DNA of 64,000 bases from Saccharothrix algeriensis (GCF_016907655.1 NZ_JAFBCL010000001.1:3630001-3694000), one strand, 5' to 3'; counted from the stretch's first letter, positions 1 to 8,284 are shown. Notes: a model not told the origin generated them from the sequence alone. Numbers and translations are program-made.

Positions 1-1747
1 CGGGCGCCCCCTCGACCGGCCGGCGCGGCCCGTCCGGCGCGCCTTCGACCGGTCGGCGCGGGCCGTCCGGCGCGCCTTCCGCGCCGCGTCGTGGTCCGTC
101 GGCCGGTCCGTCGGCCGGTCGCCGCGGCCCGTCCGGCGCGCCTTCGGGGTGCCGGCGCGGGCCGTCCGGTCCGCTGTCGGCCAACCGGCGCGGCCCGGAG
201 CCGTCCGGTCCGCCTTCCGCGAGCCGGCGCGGTCCGTCCGGCGCGCCCTCGGCGAGGCGTCGTGGTCCGTCGGCCGGCCCGTCGGCGAGCCTGCGCGGTC
301 CGCTGCCGTCCGGTCCGCCCGGCGCGAGCCTGCGCGGTCCGCCGTCGGGACCGCCGTCACCGGGGCGCCGCGCGCCGGGTCCGCCCTCGACGGGGCGCCG
401 CGGCCCACCGGCGTTCGGCGCGCCCTCGGCGAGCCGGCGCGGCCCGGAGCCGTCCGGTCCGCCCGCGAGCCGGCGAGGTCCACCGCCGTCCACGGGACCG
501 CGTGGTCCGCCGGGCTCCGCCGGTCCGTCCGGTGCGAGCCTGCGCGGTCCGCCGTCGGGCTCGCCGGCGAGCCGTCGGGGGCCGCTGCCGTCCGGGCCGC
601 CCGCGGGCCGCTGCGGGCCGTCCACGTCGGGCCGGGGCCGCCGGCCGGTGGCGTCGGGCCGGCGCGGGTCGTCGGGGGCGAACCGCTGGCCGGGTGCGCC
701 GTTCGCGGGGGGCCGGCGCCTGTCCTCGGGGGGCGCGGCCGGGTGCGGCCGTCGTCCGGTCGCGTCCGGGCCGCCCAGGCGCTGGGCGACGTCGTCGGCC
801 GGGGGCGGGAGGGCCCGCCGACCGGTCTCCGCGGGCGGGCGGGACCTGCGACCGGCGCCCTCCGACGGCGGCCCGAACGCGTCGGCCGGCCGTGCGCGCC
901 GACCGGCGTCCTCGGGCGGCGTCGCGCCGTTGGCGGGGTGCGGCCGTCGGCCGGTGTCCTCCGGCGCAGGCGGTCGTGCGCGGCGGCCGGTGTCCTCGTG
1001 GGAGGGAGCGCCGTCGGGTCGTGCGCGCCGACCGGCGTCCTCAGGGGCGAACGTCTCGGTCGGCACGGCCGCGGCGGCGCGTGCGCGTCGGCCGGCGTCC
1101 TCGGCGGGGGGGCGTGCGCGGCGGCCGGTGTCCTCAGGGGCGGAGTGTCCTGGGGAGCGGCCGAGGTCTTCGGGTGCGGAGGGTCGTGCGCGGCGGCCGG
1201 TCCCGTCAGGGGCGGAGTGCCCCGGGAGGCCGCCGGGGTCTTCGGGGGCGGGCGGTCGCGCTCGCCGGCCGGCGTCCTCGGGCGCGTGCGGACGCGCTCG
1301 TCGGCCGGTGTCCTCGGCGGGCGGGGCCGAGCCGTTCGGCGGGGGCGGGGCGGGGCGCGCCCGGCGGCCGGTCTCCTCGGGGGCCGGGCGCCCCGCGGAC
1401 GGCGTGAAGTGGTCGGGCGGCGCGCCGTTCGGCCGGCGGACGCCCTCGGGAGGCGGCAGGCCCGGGCCGCGGTCGGCCCGGGGCTGCCGGGCGTCACCGG
1501 GTTCCGGGGCCGCGCGCCGCCCGGTCGGCTGCGGCGCGCCGGCCGGCGGACCCGACGGCTCGGGTCTGCGCTCGTCCGGCGGCACGGGCCGCGGGATGTT
1601 CGACCGGCTGTGCTGCTCCAGCAACTCGGAGACGCTCAGACCGCCGCCGCCCTCCAGCGAGCGGCGTCGGCGGCCGGTCGGCTGGTCGTCCTGCGGGGCC
1701 TGGTCACCTCGGGGTCCGGGGCCGCCACGGCGGGGCTCGTCGGGCAC
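1..1747 (-). CDS. Arg/Pro-rich intrinsically disordered repeat protein (3' end outside window)
   Basis: Reading the minus strand from a GTG at 1747 gives an open frame to the window edge, at least 582 codons. No function is recognised. The N-terminus (residues 1-60) holds an RRRRS basic run and a helical GLSVSELLEQHS segment. The rest is low complexity. Its first part repeats EDTGRRARP-like units (about residues 130-310). Its second part repeats GPRRLAEGAPD-like units with period 8-14 residues. A possible ribosome site (AAGGGAGA) lies just upstream of the GTG. The SVSELL-type leader resembles N-termini of actinobacterial cell-envelope proteins, but that is only an impression. The plus strand is also open here, but the minus frame has the coherent repeats and N-terminal motif and is co-directional with the GGDEF gene 210 bp upstream. 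Membrane segments, if any, lie outside the window. Confidence 0.6.
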   Translation of the reverse strand, partial: MPDEPRRGGPGPRGDQAPQDDQPTGRRRRSLEGGGGLSVSELLEQHSRSNIPRPVPPDERRPEPSGPPAGAPQPTGRRAAPEPGDARQPRADRGPGLPPPEGVRRPNGAPPDHFTPSAGRPAPEETGRRARPAPPPPNGSAPPAEDTGRRARPHAPEDAGRRARPPAPEDPGGLPGHSAPDGTGRRARPSAPEDLGRSPGHSAPEDTGRRARPPAEDAGRRARAAAAVPTETFAPEDAGRRARPDGAPSHEDTGRRARPPAPEDTGRRPHPANGATPPEDAGRRARPADAFGPPSEGAGRRSRPPAETGRRALPPPADDVAQRLGGPDATGRRPHPAAPPEDRRRPPANGAPGQRFAPDDPRRPDATGRRPRPDVDGPQRPAGGPDGSGPRRLAGEPDGGPRRLAPDGPAEPGGPRGPVDGGGPRRLAGGPDGSGPRRLAEGAPNAGGPRRPVEGGPGARRPGDGGPDGGPRRLAPGGPDGSGPRRLADGPADGPRRLAEGAPDGPRRLAEGGPDGSGPRRLADSGPDGPRRHPEGAPDGPRRPADGPADGPRRGAEGAPDGPRRPVEGAPDGPRRPVEGAP

Positions 1748-1957
1748 CCGGTCTCCCTTCAACCTTCGGTCAGTAGCGGGTCGTCATCACGAGTTGACGA
1801 CATCAAGGACACATTGGTTGCACCAACGGCGTGTCACTTGCCTTGGCGATACTACGGATGACCGCCAGTCCTGACGACCACTCCCGGTGATACAGGGGTG
1901 GTGGGTACTCGATTGCGCGCAGCATGGTACGCCCGAGCGGGTGATCTACCTAGCAAA

Positions 1958-2815
1958 TCAGTAACCAGCTACCCGCGATTCGGCTATCCCGCGCCGCCCC
2001 GCCGCCGCACCGGCCAGCCGCACCCGACCGTTCTCGCGGTAGGCGACGGCGTTGCGTCCTGACTGCTTGGCGGTGTAGAGCAGGCTGTCGGCCCGCAGCA
2101 GCTGCTGCTCCGGGGCGACCGGGGGACGCGTCGGCGAGTCCCCCGCGGGAGGTTCGTAAGCCAACCCGATGCTGACGGTCACCCGCAAACCGGGCGCCAG
2201 CGAAGCCCAGGCGTGACGCTCGACACGCGTCCGGGCCGACTCGGCGATCCCCACGCCCGCCGCCGCGTCCACTCCGGGCAGCACGAGCACGAACTCCTCC
2301 CCGCCGTACCGGGCGCAGAACCCGTTGCGCGGCAGCTCCTCCTGGAGCAGCTCGACGACGCGCTGGAGGACCCGGTCGCCCAACAGGTGCCCGAAGGTGT
2401 CATTGACCTGCTTGAACCAGTCCAGGTCGATCAACGCGATGGCCAGCCCGTCGTCGGTGTCGTGCTCCGTCACCATGTCGAGCAACCGCTGGTCCAGGTA
2501 CCTGCGGTTGTAGCTGTCGGTCAGGCTGTCCCGCATGCTCTGCTCGCGCGCCTCCGCGTGCTCGCGGCGCAGCCGGTCCACCTCGCGGCGCAGCTGCTCG
2601 GGCACCTGCGGCTGGACGTCCTGGTCGGCGGAGACCAGGTCGAAGGCCGAGCGCAGGTGCTGGTAAGCCTGCCGCCACTGACCGCGGGAGGCGAGCAGCG
2701 TCGCGATCGACTCGTGCAGCTGCACCAGGCCGGCGCCCTCCGACGCGTCCCGGCCGCGGTCGCCCGGCCCGCCGTCGTGGCCGACGCCGGCGACCTCCGG
2801 TCGCAGTGCGGTCAT
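1958..2815 (-). CDS. GGDEF diguanylate cyclase with TPR-like N-terminus
   Basis: Expected to make cyclic di-GMP from two GTP in the cytoplasm. The 285-residue protein has a TPR-like helical stretch (about residues 33-62), a charged coiled coil (67-93) and a GGDEF domain from about residue 95. The active-site loop RYGGEEF is intact (GGEEF at 171-175), as is the metal-binding DLDWFKQVND segment. No RxxD inhibitory site stands at the usual place before GGEEF, so product inhibition may be absent. No membrane segment is seen. The ATG at 2815 is chosen because AAGGAGGGAGGTG precedes it; upstream TTG and GTG codons lie within that ribosome-binding stretch. The disordered-protein gene follows on the same strand. 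Similar TPR-GGDEF proteins are common in Pseudonocardiaceae. Confidence 0.92.
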   Translation of the reverse strand: MTALRPEVAGVGHDGGPGDRGRDASEGAGLVQLHESIATLLASRGQWRQAYQHLRSAFDLVSADQDVQPQVPEQLRREVDRLRREHAEAREQSMRDSLTDSYNRRYLDQRLLDMVTEHDTDDGLAIALIDLDWFKQVNDTFGHLLGDRVLQRVVELLQEELPRNGFCARYGGEEFVLVLPGVDAAAGVGIAESARTRVERHAWASLAPGLRVTVSIGLAYEPPAGDSPTRPPVAPEQQLLRADSLLYTAKQSGRNAVAYRENGRVRLAGAAAGRRGIAESRVAGY

Positions 2816-2991
2816 CGCGCTCACCTCCCTCCTTGCCAAGGTGTCGTCCCCTAGGAGGCGGCGCTTGAGCCGGCGGGACGCGTCACTCCGGGATTTCCCT
2901 CTACTGGTTGACCGTGCACTGCTCCGAACCGGTGACGTTCAGAGATCGACATGGCGGAGCGTGTGCCGCACGAGGCCGCCGCACCACCGGT

Positions 2992-3450
2992 TCAGTTCGC
3001 GCACGGCGCGAAGCCGTACGCCTTGCCGTTGAGCAGGACGATGTGCTGGGAGCCGATCTGGCTGCCCACCTCGGCGCCCTCCTGCACGACGGTGAGCGTC
3101 ACGGCGACGACCAGCACGACGCCGCGCGGGTGCGCGTCCTCGCCGGGCGGCGTCCAGTCCGGGTCCAGCCGCAGCGTGGACATGGTGGGGTGCACCTCGA
3201 TGGTCCCGCCGGGCAGCTCGCAGTCGCCGTCGCGGAAGTCCGGGTGCTGCGTGTCGGCGAGCAGCTCGCGCTGCGCGGCGACGCCCTGCCCGCCCGCCTC
3301 GTTCATCGCGGTGAAGTAGCTGGCCACCAGCTCGCGGTCGAGGTCGGTGATCCGCAGCGGGCGCGCCGTGCCGGTCACCCCCGAACCGCACGCGGTCAGC
3401 GCCACCAGGCACAGGGCGGTCACCGCGGCACGTGTCACCCGCTCAGCCAC
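2992..3450 (-). CDS. Small secreted lipoprotein of unknown function
   Basis: The 152-residue product starts with a basic n-region, a hydrophobic core and a lipobox LTAC with Cys21, so it should be exported and lipid-anchored outside the membrane. The mature part contains GTARPLRITDLDRELVASYF and a C-terminal beta-rich half. Cysteines near residue 77 and at the C-terminus could form a disulfide. No family is recognised. Its ATG overlaps the 3' end of dusB by 8 nt, so it is probably translationally coupled and co-transcribed with dusB, though no functional link is evident. Confidence 0.85.
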   Translation of the reverse strand: MAERVTRAAVTALCLVALTACGSGVTGTARPLRITDLDRELVASYFTAMNEAGGQGVAAQRELLADTQHPDFRDGDCELPGGTIEVHPTMSTLRLDPDWTPPGEDAHPRGVVLVVAVTLTVVQEGAEVGSQIGSQHIVLLNGKAYGFAPCAN

Positions 3451-4582
3451 CGGAGTGCATCAGGTCGGCGCCCACCGGCACGGTGGCGTCCTCCGGGTCG
3501 TCCAGCCAGCCCTCCGGCAGCACGACCTTCGCCGGCGACCCCTGCCGCCCGCGCGGGCCCTCGGCGTCGTGCGGGAACCCGGCGTCGGCGTCGAGCCGGC
3601 CGAGCAGGTCGTCGAGCTCGGCGGGCGTGGACACCATCGCCAGGGAGCGCCGCAGCTCCGCGCCGACCGGGAACCCCTTCAGGTACCAGGCCATGTGCTT
3701 GCGCAGGTCGCGCATCCCCTTGTCGGCGCCGAGGTGGTCGGCCAGCAGCCGCCCGTGCCGCCCGAGGATCTCGGCGACCCGCCCCAGCGAGGGCCCCGGC
3801 GGGATCGGCTCGCCCCGGAACGCGGCCTGCAGCTCGCCGAACAACCACGGCCGCCCCAGGCAGCCGCGGCCGACGACCACGCCGTCGCAGCCGGTCCGGG
3901 CGACCATGTCCAGCGCGTCGCCGGCGCTGAAGACGTCACCGTTGCCCAGCACCGGGATCGACGTCACCGCCTCCTTGAGCCGCGCGATCGCCGACCAGTC
4001 GGCCTGCCCGGAGTACCGCTGGGCGGCGGTGCGGGCGTGCAGGGCTACGGCCTGCGCGCCCTCGTCCTCGGCGATCCGCCCGGCGTCCAGGTAGGTGAGG
4101 TGGTCGTCGTCGATGCCGATCCGGAACTTGACGGTCACCGGCACCCCGGCGGGCTCCGCGGCGCGCACGGCGGCCCGCACGATCCGCCGGAACAGCTGCC
4201 GCTTGTACGGCAGCGCCGCCCCGCCGCCCTTGCGCGTCACCTTCGGCACCGGGCAGCCGAAGTTCATGTCGACGTGGTCGGCCCGCCCCTCGCCCACGAT
4301 GATCCTGGTGGCCTCGGCCATCGAGGCGGGGTCGACGCCGTAGAGCTGGAGGGACCTCGGGTGCTCGTCCGCGCCGAAGGTGATCATCTCCATCGTCTTG
4401 GCGTCGCGCTCCACGATGGCGCGGGCGGTGATCATCTCGCACACGTAGAGCGACGTGGGGCTGCCGAACTCCCGGCAGAGCTGCCGGAAGGCCACGTTCG
4501 TGATGCCCGCCATGGGGGCGAGCACGACCGGGGGATCGACGTCGTACGGGCCAATCTTCAGCGAGGGCAGAGCAGGGGCCAC
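3443..4582 (-). CDS. dusB: tRNA-dihydrouridine synthase (DusB type)
   Basis: FMN enzyme that reduces specific uridines of tRNA to dihydrouridine with NADPH. The 379-residue protein shows the family signature APMAGITNVAFR near the N-terminus, MNFGCPVPKVTRKGGG with the catalytic Cys110, and the FMN phosphate-binding segments GNGDVF and GRGCLGRPWLF. A C-terminal helical tRNA-binding part follows. The frame is open for another 65 codons upstream, but homologues begin at APALPSLKIGPY, so the GTG at 4582 is preferred. It overlaps the downstream lipoprotein gene by 8 nt. The tRNA-Lys gene lies divergently 230 bp away. Confidence 0.95.
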   Translation of the reverse strand: MAPALPSLKIGPYDVDPPVVLAPMAGITNVAFRQLCREFGSPTSLYVCEMITARAIVERDAKTMEMITFGADEHPRSLQLYGVDPASMAEATRIIVGEGRADHVDMNFGCPVPKVTRKGGGAALPYKRQLFRRIVRAAVRAAEPAGVPVTVKFRIGIDDDHLTYLDAGRIAEDEGAQAVALHARTAAQRYSGQADWSAIARLKEAVTSIPVLGNGDVFSAGDALDMVARTGCDGVVVGRGCLGRPWLFGELQAAFRGEPIPPGPSLGRVAEILGRHGRLLADHLGADKGMRDLRKHMAWYLKGFPVGAELRRSLAMVSTPAELDDLLGRLDADAGFPHDAEGPRGRQGSPAKVVLPEGWLDDPEDATVPVGADLMHSGG

Positions 4583-4813
4583 GTACAACAGGCTAACCGC
4601 GCCGCGCAGCCCACCGCGCCGGTCGAACCCCCGGGAGCACTTCGACAGGTGCCGCAGCCCCGCCGGGGACCACCCCTTGCCCTCCTGCGCCTCGGCCGCC
4701 TGCGTGCGCATGGGGGAGCGACGCGCCCACGGCAACGACCAGTCACCTGCGTCACACACCACGTGCATCCCCACCATCGAACCCCGGGGCGGTCTTCCAC
4801 TAGCCTTGATGGC

Positions 4814-4889
4814 GGGCCGCTAGCTCAACTGGCAGAGCAGCGGACTTTTAATCCGCGGGTTCAGGGTTCGATCCCCTGGCGGCCCACCA
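4814..4889 (+). tRNA. tRNA-Lys (TTT)
   Basis: The acceptor stem GGGCCGC pairs with GCGGCCC. The anticodon loop CTTTTAA gives anticodon TTT (4847-4849). The T arm (GGTTCGATCCC) is canonical, the discriminator is A4886 and the CCA end is encoded (4887-4889). Its 3' half is duplicated at 13933-13979, marking it as the integration site of the island downstream. Confidence 0.97.
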
Positions 4890-4901
4890 AAGCCCCAGGT
4901 C
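4855..4901 (+). repeat. attL: 3' end of tRNA-Lys plus start of its terminator
   Basis: This 47-bp stretch matches 13933-13979 with only two mismatches (4880 and 4881 against 13958 and 13959). It covers the anticodon-stem 3' side, T arm, acceptor 3' strand, CCA and the first arm of the terminator. Tyrosine recombinases of actinobacterial elements typically use tRNA 3' ends in this way. Confidence 0.9.
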
Positions 4902-4915
4902 AGCGGCCTGGGGCT
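4891..4915 (+). terminator. Terminator of tRNA-Lys
   Basis: AGCCCCAGG pairs with CCTGGGGCT across a 7-nt loop, two bases after the CCA. There is no strong T tract, which is usual at this G+C content. Confidence 0.75.
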
Positions 4916-5009
4916 GCTGCATTTCAAGATCGCCGCCATACCTTTGCCGCACTTAAGGTCCCGGACTCTCCGACCTGCGGCGCCCCTCACGAGGTGGACC
5001 AGGGGCGGA

Positions 5010-5340
5010 TCAGCCCTCGCCGTCCCCCTGGTCTTGTCCATCATCCTGTCCATCGGTCGGCTCGCCGAAGGCCCCTTCGAGCGCGCTGGCGACCCGCCGG
5101 TCAACCACCTTCCGGCCCGGGTGCAGGTCCTGGGTCATTGACAGCCGGGAGTGACCGAGCTGGTCGGCGATATCTCCACGGCTCATGAGGGCGGCGGCAA
5201 CGTCCGTTCGCCGGCTTCGGTCTTGGTCGACTTCCTGATCAAACCGACGCCCTTGACCTTGATCACGGTAGTCGATGGACGTGGTCCTGATCTCCAAGTC
5301 AACGTCAACAGCATCAACGAGGGACGCCCCTGCACGTGCT
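5010..5340 (-). pseudogene. Tyrosine integrase remnant
   Basis: Conserved pieces of an actinobacterial phage-type integrase C-terminus survive in different frames. One frame has VDVDLEIRTTSIDY. The next has VIKVKGVGLIRKSTKTEAGE then RTLPPPS followed by a stop. A third has GDIADQLGHSRLSMTQD and GRKVVDRRVASALEGAF. At least two frameshifts and an internal deletion are needed to join them. The position of the catalytic tyrosine (family pattern TQDVYMGRK) reads LHPGRK here, so Tyr appears replaced by His. No N-terminal arm-binding domain is seen. It lies next to the tRNA-Lys attL, the normal place for the element's integrase. Outer limits are approximate. Confidence 0.85.
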
Positions 5341-5445
5341 CGACCAACTGCATTCGCGTCCTTCCCTAGTCGCCGCCCACCCGCAATCCAGTTCCGTAGT
5401 CGTCGGGTTACCCTCCGGAATAGGGGCAGTGTGAAGGGGGAGCGG

Positions 5446-6975
5446 GTGTACACGGGCAGGCGTCGCTGTCGGACGTGTGACACCTGGCTGGCCACCGACA
5501 ACCGGGGTGCCCAGTGCGGGCGCTGCGCCGCAGCTCAGGCCGTGCGGGCTCCTGTGCTGCCCGCCGAGTTCTGGAACCAGCCGGCGATCCGTCAGGCGTT
5601 CGAGTCCCGCAACATCGGTCAGGTCTTCCGCGCCTACCGCCAAGCTCAGAGCCCCACGCTGCCGCAAACCACGCTCGCCGCCTGGTTGGACCTCACCCAG
5701 GGGCGCGTGAGCAAGATTGAGTGCTTCCGCCGCTCGGTCACCGACCTCGAACGCCTCGAACGGTGGTGCAACGCTCTCCATGTGCCGCACCACCTTCGGT
5801 GGTTCAACGCCGGAGCCGGCTGGATCCCCGACGCGAGAACCCAAGGGGCGCAAGAAAAGTCACTGACGGACCTCGGGCTCTCCTACGCGGCCTCGCTTTT
5901 GGTCACGGTGGAAGTGGTTGCCGAACTCGGGAGGCACGACATGGAGCGCAGGACCTTCCTGACGGGCGCGTTGTTCAGCGTCGCCGCGTCGGTCGCCCCC
6001 AGCCGTGACTGGCTGCTCGCCACGCTGGATGAGGCGGGTGCGGCCCGGAGCAAGGTCAGCAGTGAGCAGGTGGCCGCGATCCGGCGCACGTTCGGTGTGT
6101 TCCAGGAGCTGGACGTCATGCGCGGCGGTGGCCACGCCCGCGAGCAGCTCTCCGCATACCTGACCTCGCAGGTCGTTCCGCTGCTGCGCAGCAACGATCC
6201 CTCCACCGAGACCGGCCGCGCGCTGTTCGAGGCCGCCGCGGAACAGCTTTACCTGTTGGGGTGGATGGCCTTCGACAACGGTGAGCACTCCCTGGCCCAG
6301 CGCTACCTCATCCAGTCCCTGCGCCTGGCCCAGGCCGCCGGCAGCCCCGAGCTGGGCGCCCACGTGCTGGCCGGCCTGTCCGACCAGGCCACCCTCACCG
6401 GCAACCCCGACCACGCCGTACAGCTGGCCAAGGCCGGCCGTGCCGGACTCGCCCAAGGTCACTCGGATGCCTGCCTGGCCGACCTGTGGGCGTTGCAGGC
6501 CCGCGCCGAGGCCGCGATGGGCGAGGCCAAGGCCGCAGCCCGTAGCGTGCACCGGTCCGAAGCCGCGTTCGCCGCCGTCGGCCCGGACGACGAGCCCGAG
6601 TGGGCACGCTTCATCGACCCGGCCTACCTCAACGGCGAGTACGCCCACACCTTCCGCGACCTCCAACGCCCCGAGGAAGCCGCCCACTTCGCGGGTCTGT
6701 CCATCGCCGAGTCCGAACGCCAAAACCGCGCCCGCCGGGGTTCGATGGCCCAGGCCGCCCTGTCCCGCTCGGCCCTCGACAACCACGACCTGGAGGCCGC
6801 CGCCTCCGCCGGCATGGCCGCCGCCAAACTCGCCGCGACCGTCAAGTCCTCCCGCTCCGTCGAAGCCGTCGCCGACCTGCGCACCCGCCTGCGCGACCAC
6901 CGCGACTCACCGGCCGTCCGCGACTTCCTGGACGTTTCCGGCGCCCTACTCCCCACCATGGGACCACGCACGTAG
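5446..6975 (+). CDS. XRE-family regulator with N-terminal zinc ribbon and TPR-like C-terminus
   Basis: Probable DNA-binding regulator of 509 residues. A zinc ribbon is formed by Cys8, Cys11, Cys24 and Cys27. A helix-turn-helix follows (about residues 70-110, TTLAAWLDLTQGRVSKIECF), then a linker with RRTFLTGALFSVAASVAP (about 165-185). The remainder is long helical TPR-like repeats of the type seen in Streptomyces transcriptional regulators. The GTG at 5446 is preceded by AAGGGGGA with suitable spacing; a GTG at 5431 is an alternative. It is the first intact gene inside the integrated island and may control the genes that follow. The ligand is unknown. Confidence 0.85.
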   Translation: MYTGRRRCRTCDTWLATDNRGAQCGRCAAAQAVRAPVLPAEFWNQPAIRQAFESRNIGQVFRAYRQAQSPTLPQTTLAAWLDLTQGRVSKIECFRRSVTDLERLERWCNALHVPHHLRWFNAGAGWIPDARTQGAQEKSLTDLGLSYAASLLVTVEVVAELGRHDMERRTFLTGALFSVAASVAPSRDWLLATLDEAGAARSKVSSEQVAAIRRTFGVFQELDVMRGGGHAREQLSAYLTSQVVPLLRSNDPSTETGRALFEAAAEQLYLLGWMAFDNGEHSLAQRYLIQSLRLAQAAGSPELGAHVLAGLSDQATLTGNPDHAVQLAKAGRAGLAQGHSDACLADLWALQARAEAAMGEAKAAARSVHRSEAAFAAVGPDDEPEWARFIDPAYLNGEYAHTFRDLQRPEEAAHFAGLSIAESERQNRARRGSMAQAALSRSALDNHDLEAAASAGMAAAKLAATVKSSRSVEAVADLRTRLRDHRDSPAVRDFLDVSGALLPTMGPRT

Positions 6976-7165
6976 ACGAACTGGCCTCTGGGTCCTTACC
7001 TCTTCACAGGTCCACCGGTCATGGCCAGTACATGATCAGACGGACCACCGGCTGGTCTGCGAGTAGTGGCACCTCCGATAGGTCATCGGTAATTGGTATG
7101 GAATCACCCTCCTTATGTCTACGAGTGTGATTGCACCACCCGAGGCACACACGGAGGAACTCTCT

Positions 7166-7429
7166 ATGGAGACGCTCGCCCACACGCTCGCCCACGACGC
7201 GCCCATTGTCTACGCGGTGGTGGACGAGGAAGGGGCGGTCGCGGCCTGGATCATCGAACTGCGCCCTGATGACGTCCTAACCGCCTTCTTCGACGGGTCC
7301 ACGACGTACACCACCGACAGCACGCAATGCGCACTCGAATTCGTCAACCTGACCGAGGGCATCAACGGCCAACTTATCAACGCCACCGCCGCCCGCCACT
7401 CCACCAGCGAAGACCCGACGGCGCTGTGA
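7166..7429 (+). CDS. Small acidic protein of unknown function
   Basis: The 87-residue product is acidic and contains alternating short hydrophobic stretches (VYAVVDEEGAVAAWIIEL). No family, signal or membrane segment is recognised. The ATG at 7166 has a strong GGAGG 8 nt upstream; an upstream ATG at 7115 lacks one. A short inverted repeat (CCGAT-N5-ATCGG, 7075-7089) upstream could be an operator. The HTH gene follows after 49 bp, so the two are probably co-transcribed. Confidence 0.7.
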   Translation: METLAHTLAHDAPIVYAVVDEEGAVAAWIIELRPDDVLTAFFDGSTTYTTDSTQCALEFVNLTEGINGQLINATAARHSTSEDPTAL

Positions 7430-7478
7430 GCAGCCTTGGTACAGCACCCGGCAGCCACAACACCATGACGAGGTCAGG

Positions 7479-7769
7479 ATGGCACTCACCATCAGGCTCA
7501 AGGTCGGCACCTTCCGAAGAGCCTCGGAAATGGCAGGCTTCCAAAGCGTCTACGCCTTGGCCAAGGTCATGGAAGTCAACCGGTCGACCCTCAAGCGCGT
7601 ACTGGAAGGCGACCTAAGCCCAGGCTCAGCATTCATCGCAGGAGCAGTCACCGCCCTGAAGCCGTTCACCTTCGACGACCTCTTCGAGGTGGTCACACGA
7701 GCCGCCCCACAAGAACCACAGGTTCAAGCCACGCCGAAGCCACCAGCCCACAGCCACCGGCGCCGCTGA
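7479..7769 (+). CDS. Small helix-turn-helix protein
   Basis: The 96-residue protein has an XRE-like helix-turn-helix at residues 10-50, where FQSVYALAKVMEVNRSTLKR reads as helix, turn and recognition helix. A polar basic tail (PPAHSHRRR) follows. Small regulators like this are common on actinobacterial mobile elements. The start is supported by a GAGGTCAGG stretch upstream. It is the last gene before the structured noncoding region and the CRISPR leader, so it is worth considering as a regulator of that region, though there is no direct evidence. Confidence 0.75.
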   Translation: MALTIRLKVGTFRRASEMAGFQSVYALAKVMEVNRSTLKRVLEGDLSPGSAFIAGAVTALKPFTFDDLFEVVTRAAPQEPQVQATPKPPAHSHRRR

Positions 7770-7839
7770 ACATCGGGTCAGCCGGGACACGCTGTATGCG
7801 TGTGTTCAAAGTTTCTTTTCTTCATCAAGGCGGCCCCCT

Positions 7840-7992
7840 CCGGGGGCCGCTGGCCGTTGGTGTCCAACCGACGCCGAAGGACCGACGCCCCTGTGGTGCG
7901 GCACGCCCAAGCGGGCCTGGCGGCCCGCGGGCGTGCCGCGCGAGGAAGGGCGCTGGTCCCGACGTCGGCGAGGAACGGCCAGCGACCCCCGG
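7840..7992. repeat. 153-bp nested inverted repeat, possible structured RNA
   Basis: The outer arms 7840-7858 and 7974-7992 pair at 18 of 19 positions. Nested inside are CCGACG/CGTCGG (7868-7873 with 7963-7968), GGACC/GGTCC (7879-7883 with 7955-7959), an 11-bp perfect stem GCGGCACGCCC/GGGCGTGCCGC (7898-7908 with 7929-7939), and GCGGGCC/GGCCCGC closing a 4-nt loop. The pairs are collinear, so the whole segment can form one rod. It could be a noncoding RNA, a MITE-like relic or a protein-binding palindrome. No family is recognised. Confidence 0.7.
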
Positions 7993-8087
7993 AGGCGACC
8001 GCAAAAGGATTACAAGAAGCGCTCGCCGCGCGGCAGGCCAGCAGGATGACCGGGACGGCACCGCCGGTTCGGCTACCGACGTGGACC

Positions 8088-8236
8088 GGGGCTTCGTGTC
8101 ATCCCGCCGACCTCCCCGAGGGCAACCACACGCGTCAAGGGGGCAGACCCAGCCCAACGTGCCGGTACTGGCGAAAGGTGCCCCCTTGACACGCGTGGTT
8201 GGGGCGAGCCAAGTCGGCGGGATGACACGAAGCCCC
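8088..8236. repeat. 149-bp inverted repeat with 58-bp arms
   Basis: The arms 8088-8145 and 8179-8236 are the same length and enclose a 33-bp loop. The outer 24 bp match perfectly (GGGGCTTCGTGTCATCCCGC onward). A 12-bp internal part differs. The inner 22 bp match at 20 positions (AACCAC.. to ..TCAAGGGGGCA). The right arm contains a TTGACA hexamer. Long arms of this kind suggest a MITE-like element or a structured transcript. Confidence 0.75.
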
Positions 8237-8284
8237 TCGTCTGGCGAAGATCGGGCGGTGGAGGGTTGGCGTCGTAGGGTTCCG

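Noticed and set aside
91..1874. Long plus-strand open frames at the left edge
   Set aside because: They are mirror frames of a GC-rich repeat gene on the minus strand, which has the better N-terminal motif and coherent peptide repeats.
2213..2854. Plus-strand ORF opposite the GGDEF gene
   Set aside because: It is antisense to a gene with an intact GGEEF active site.
7830..7850. GCGGCCCCC/GGGGGCCGC hairpin as a terminator of the small HTH gene
   Set aside because: No T-rich tail follows on the plus strand, and its right arm is used in the much longer 7840-7992 fold.
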